From the NCBI GenBank assembly GCA_024278035.1, contig JAJRUA010000391.1, positions 1-16,313 on the forward strand: a stretch of 16,313 nucleotides of DNA, in the 5' to 3' direction. Origin of the DNA: Planctomycetota bacterium. GTDB lineage: Bacteria > Planctomycetota > Planctomycetia > Pirellulales > Lacipirellulaceae. The notes below the pieces were generated by a model, which was not told the DNA's origin, ran no database searches, and saw only the letters and a program-made list of their open reading frames with translations. The position numbers and the translations under genes are program-made. Positions 14,263-16,313 of the stretch are shown piece by piece. How positions within the stretch are numbered: position 1 is the stretch's first letter; each line of letters opens with the position of its first letter.

Positions 14263-14476
14263 CGGTCGCTATTTTAAGCGTCTTGCAAGAATGGAAACAC
14301 CCTTTCAGAGTGACACGCAAATCGTTTGAAACCGGCTAAACACGACGCCTGGCGGGCTCGCCTCGGATAATACCGAGGGTCGTGAATTAGCCAATTACCT
14401 GGGGCACTGAAAGCCCCTGTTACTAGCAGGGTGCCACCTTTTGCGAGGTGGAACCTAAACAACCGGAGAAGCACCT
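14263..14476 (+). promoter_or_regulatory. Structured flp leader, possible expression platform
   Basis: Several nested pairings can be seen. GGCTAA (14334-14339) pairs with TTAGCC (14387-14392); inside it CACGAC (14341-14346) pairs with GTCGTG (14379-14384), and inside that CCTCGG-ATAATA-CCGAGG (14361-14378) forms a hairpin. Next, GGGGC (14401-14405) can pair with GCCCC (14413-14417), or else CCCTG (14415-14419) with CAGGG (14427-14431); the two exclude each other. Last, AGGTG (14446-14450) can pair with CACCT at 14435-14439 or with CACCT at 14472-14476, directly before the flp start; the second pairing would enclose the GGAG ribosome binding site (14465-14468). This looks like a switch but is only pairing by eye. 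Confidence 0.5.
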
Positions 14477-14653
14477 ATGAAGAAGTTCACCCAGAAGATC
14501 CAACGGTTCCTTGCCTCGGAAGATGGCCCCACGGCTGTTGAGTACGCGGTGATGTTGGCCCTGATCGTGATTGTCTGTCTGACAGCCATCACGTCCATCG
14601 GTACCAACGCGTCGGCAACGTTTACGGACGTCGCCGGTCAGCTCGGCTCGTAA
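14477..14653 (+). CDS. flp: Flp-family type IVb pilin
   Basis: This 58-residue protein is a classic Flp/Fap pilin. A basic, amphipathic leader (MKKFTQKIQRFLASEDG) ends in Gly17, followed by PTAVEYAVMLALIVIVCLTA with Glu at +5 and Tyr at +6, the family mark. The mature pilin has 41 residues and ends with a short polar tail. GGAG lies 8 bases before ATG 14477. Cleavage by a CpaA-type peptidase, encoded two features downstream, is expected, and the fibre is built by the Tad machinery. Expression is likely under the upstream cyclic-dinucleotide riboswitch, and a strong terminator follows, so the pilin can be made in excess over the rest of the locus. Confidence 0.95.
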   Translation: MKKFTQKIQRFLASEDGPTAVEYAVMLALIVIVCLTAITSIGTNASATFTDVAGQLGS

Positions 14654-14712
14654 GCCGAACTCAACGCTGCGGCTATCGGCACTCTGCTAGCCCTTACCGC
14701 GACAACCCAACC

Positions 14713-14749
14713 CCCGATCGACGCCCGCTGGCGTCGATCGGGTTTTTTT
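14713..14749 (+). terminator. Strong intrinsic terminator after flp
   Basis: A perfect 13-bp stem CCCGATCGACGCC (14713-14725) and GGCGTCGATCGGG (14730-14742) with loop CGCT is followed by seven T (14743-14749). It lies 60 bases after the flp stop and separates flp from cpaA. Confidence 0.95.
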
Positions 14750-14942
14750 ATGCCTCCAGGGGTTTTATTTGTAACGATTAGGGCGACCGGGCGGAACGGA
14801 ACGCCAGGTTTCAGGGCAGAGTTTTTTTTCCTCACGCTTCGGCCCCTCGAGCGTGGGCTAAGTTTAGGAGCCGTCAGGCCCGCTGCCTTTGCCGTGCCGA
14901 CGATGCTTTCACCCGCTCACACCCCACGCCCCGATAGCACCG

Positions 14943-15518
14943 ATGTTTGATTACACACAATTGGCCGACGCCGTTGTCACGAACTGGCCCGTTTGGTTCG
15001 TTACCATCACCCTGGTTGTCGCCGCTATTATCGACGGACGGGAACTCAAGGTTCCCAACTGGATTACGTTCCCCATGGTTGCTAGCGGCTGGGTTTACAG
15101 CGCTACGCTGAGCGCCTATCCCGGGTGGGAAGGCCTCGTTTACAGCTTGATCGGCACGGCGATTGGCCTCGGCTTGCTGCTACCGGCCTACGCCATTGGA
15201 GGCATGGGAGCTGGTGACGTGAAGCTGATGGCTGGCATTGGAGCATGGCTCTGGGGCACGGTGACGGCCTACGCCTTTGCTGTTTCGGCTGTTGTTGGAG
15301 GCGTGATTGCTATCGGAATGATCCTTTGGCAAAAACGTTGGGACAAACACCAGGGCCAATTTTGGTTCATTCTTAACGAAATTATGACGGTCAAAGACCC
15401 CGAAAAGCTTGCTGAGATTGCTGCTGATCGGAAGCCGACGATGATGCTTCTCCCCTACGGCATTCCGATGGCCATTGGCTCGATCGCCTACTTTGCCTGG
15501 GCCGGGATGTTGGTCTGA
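14943..15518 (+). CDS. cpaA: CpaA-type prepilin peptidase (A24 family)
   Basis: From ATG 14943 the product has 191 residues and about six membrane segments. Both catalytic Asp motifs of A24 aspartic peptidases are visible: IIDGRELKVPNW (Asp31) and GGMGAGDVKLMAG (Asp92). There is no N-terminal methyltransferase domain, as expected of the Tad/CpaA group. It should cleave the Flp prepilin encoded just upstream. No ribosome binding site is evident; the frame is open back to 14889, but the alternative start adds a Pro/Cys/His-rich stretch unlike the family. The terminator upstream implies its own promoter or read-through. A hydrophilic loop (about 134-160) before the last helices looks normal in length. 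Confidence 0.9.
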   Translation: MFDYTQLADAVVTNWPVWFVTITLVVAAIIDGRELKVPNWITFPMVASGWVYSATLSAYPGWEGLVYSLIGTAIGLGLLLPAYAIGGMGAGDVKLMAGIGAWLWGTVTAYAFAVSAVVGGVIAIGMILWQKRWDKHQGQFWFILNEIMTVKDPEKLAEIAADRKPTMMLLPYGIPMAIGSIAYFAWAGMLV

Positions 15519-15768
15519 GAAACTCACACGTACAAGCGACTGGAGGCTGAAGAAAGGGAAAGCTGTCGAGCGAGGCCAAACGGCCACGACTCCGGCCCCC
15601 CCTCTCCAGCCTCTGGTCTGATTTTTATTCCTGGACCGGAAAGGCCGGTTCTGCCGAAGTATCCGACGAGGCCTGCCGCGTAGGCGGGTCTCTAAATCAT
15701 CAGCGGTAGGTTTCGTTCGCATCTCTCCTTGGGGTGCCAGCAACTGACCGTGGGGAAAGAAAAAAAGA
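15519..15768. other. Gap between cpaA and cpaB with several hairpins
   Basis: No gene in these 250 bases. GAGGCTG near 15544-15550 can pair with CAGCCTC near 15607-15613, with GGCC-AAAC-GGCC inside; the right arm is followed after a few bases by ATTTTTATT, so this may be a weak terminator of cpaA. Another hairpin, ACCGG-AAAGG-CCGGT, lies at about 15635-15650 and has no T tract. Confidence 0.4.
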
Positions 15769-16313
15769 ATGCGACCCAAATCACTCATACTACTAGTTCT
15801 TGCGCTCGGGTGCGGCTTGGCGGCGTCGATAGGCATTAGCCAGGTCATGGACGCCAATGCCAAGAACTCAGGCCCAAAGCTCGAAACGACGCCGATCTAC
15901 ATCGCCCTGCATAACATCAACTTGGGCGATCCGATCAATGCTAGCATGATCGCCCTTGAGGAATGGCCTGCCGAGAAAGCCCCGAAAGGTTCGATTGGCT
16001 CACTGGAAGACCTTGAAGGTCGTCGCCCTCGCACGACGATCATCGCAGGCACGCCGATTCTTGAAGCCCAGTTGCTTGCCGTTGGCGAGTTTGCGGATCC
16101 GATCGTCAACATTCCAGACGGTTTCCGGCTATCCACCATCTCGGTCAACGCTGAAAAGAGTGCCGCTGGCTTGCTAAGCCCAGGCGACCGTGTGGATATC
16201 CAGCTTTTCGTTTCGGCGAATGCTCGTGCTGGCATTCCTCAGGCAAAGACCAAGGTCATTCTACAGAACATTCGTGTCTTTGCCGTCGAGCAAGCCGTTC
16301 AGCGAAGTGCTGA
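15769..16313 (+). CDS. cpaB: CpaB/RcpC, Tad pilus assembly protein (runs off the right edge)
   Basis: The first 181 codons are in the window. Residues about 5-24 form a membrane anchor or signal (SLILLVLALGCGLAASIGIS). Then comes a SAF-like domain: PIYIALHNINLGDPINASMI with EEWPAEKAP, followed by the RcpC/CpaB part with FRLSTISVNAEKSAAGLLSP and GDRVDIQLFVSA. CpaB is a periplasmic protein linked to the Tad secretin RcpA/CpaC. GGGGAAAG lies about 10 bases before ATG 15769. The locus presumably continues with cpaC and the Tad ATPase genes to the right of the window. Confidence 0.9.
   Translation, partial: MRPKSLILLVLALGCGLAASIGISQVMDANAKNSGPKLETTPIYIALHNINLGDPINASMIALEEWPAEKAPKGSIGSLEDLEGRRPRTTIIAGTPILEAQLLAVGEFADPIVNIPDGFRLSTISVNAEKSAAGLLSPGDRVDIQLFVSANARAGIPQAKTKVILQNIRVFAVEQAVQRSA

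Noticed and set aside
14285..14456. A second, degenerate GEMM riboswitch in tandem
   Set aside because: There are echoes (ACGCAAA at 14314-14320, GGTGGAACC near 14447-14455), but GGCAAACC and the tetraloop stem are missing, so only a structured leader is reported.
15180..15863. 227-codon frame on the minus strand
   Set aside because: Antisense to cpaA and the start of cpaB; composition is Arg/Ser/His rich with no domain.

Overview
The window looks like a planctomycete chromosome, most likely Pirellulales-like. The reasons are a type II secretion/type IV pilus hybrid operon with a fused PilM-PilN protein, a Tad/Flp pilus cluster under a cyclic-dinucleotide riboswitch, a Tat-type DUF362 protein, and several families of short intergenic palindromes. 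The taxonomic guess is inference from gene content and style. No rRNA, tRNA or CRISPR array was seen.

Positions 1-9210, minus strand, form one long operon. Reading in the direction of transcription it holds a receiver-only response regulator with a degenerate active site, the assembly ATPase GspE with an MshEN-type N-terminus, the platform protein GspF, two tandem GspG-like major pseudopilins, GspH-, GspI-, GspJ- and GspK-like minor pseudopilins, a GspL-like PilM-PilN fusion, a GspM/PilO-like protein, and the first 227 codons of a secretin that runs off the left edge. Most junctions are overlaps or gaps of under 12 bases. Two copies of an 80-base palindromic repeat interrupt the operon. One lies between gspH and gspI; the other is inside the coding sequence of the first gspG-like gene, where it encodes most of a leader that prepilin peptidase should remove.

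Positions 9211-13747 carry accessory and housekeeping genes, all on the minus strand: a two-CBS-domain protein with its own terminator, purM, and a two-gene unit (an alpha/alpha-toroid, prenyltransferase/squalene-cyclase-like protein and a Tat-exported DUF362 protein) joined by an ATGA overlap. The gap between purM and the DUF362 gene holds a cluster of short repeats, a possible frameshifted small membrane protein and the 3' end of an ISAzo13-like transposase gene.

Positions 13748-16313, plus strand, begin a Tad pilus locus: a GEMM-I (c-di-GMP-I type) riboswitch, about 215 bases of further structured leader, the Flp pilin, a strong intrinsic terminator, a CpaA-type prepilin peptidase, and CpaB/RcpC running off the right edge. 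The MshEN domain of GspE and the riboswitch before flp suggest that cyclic di-GMP touches both surface machines, one at the protein level and one at the RNA level.
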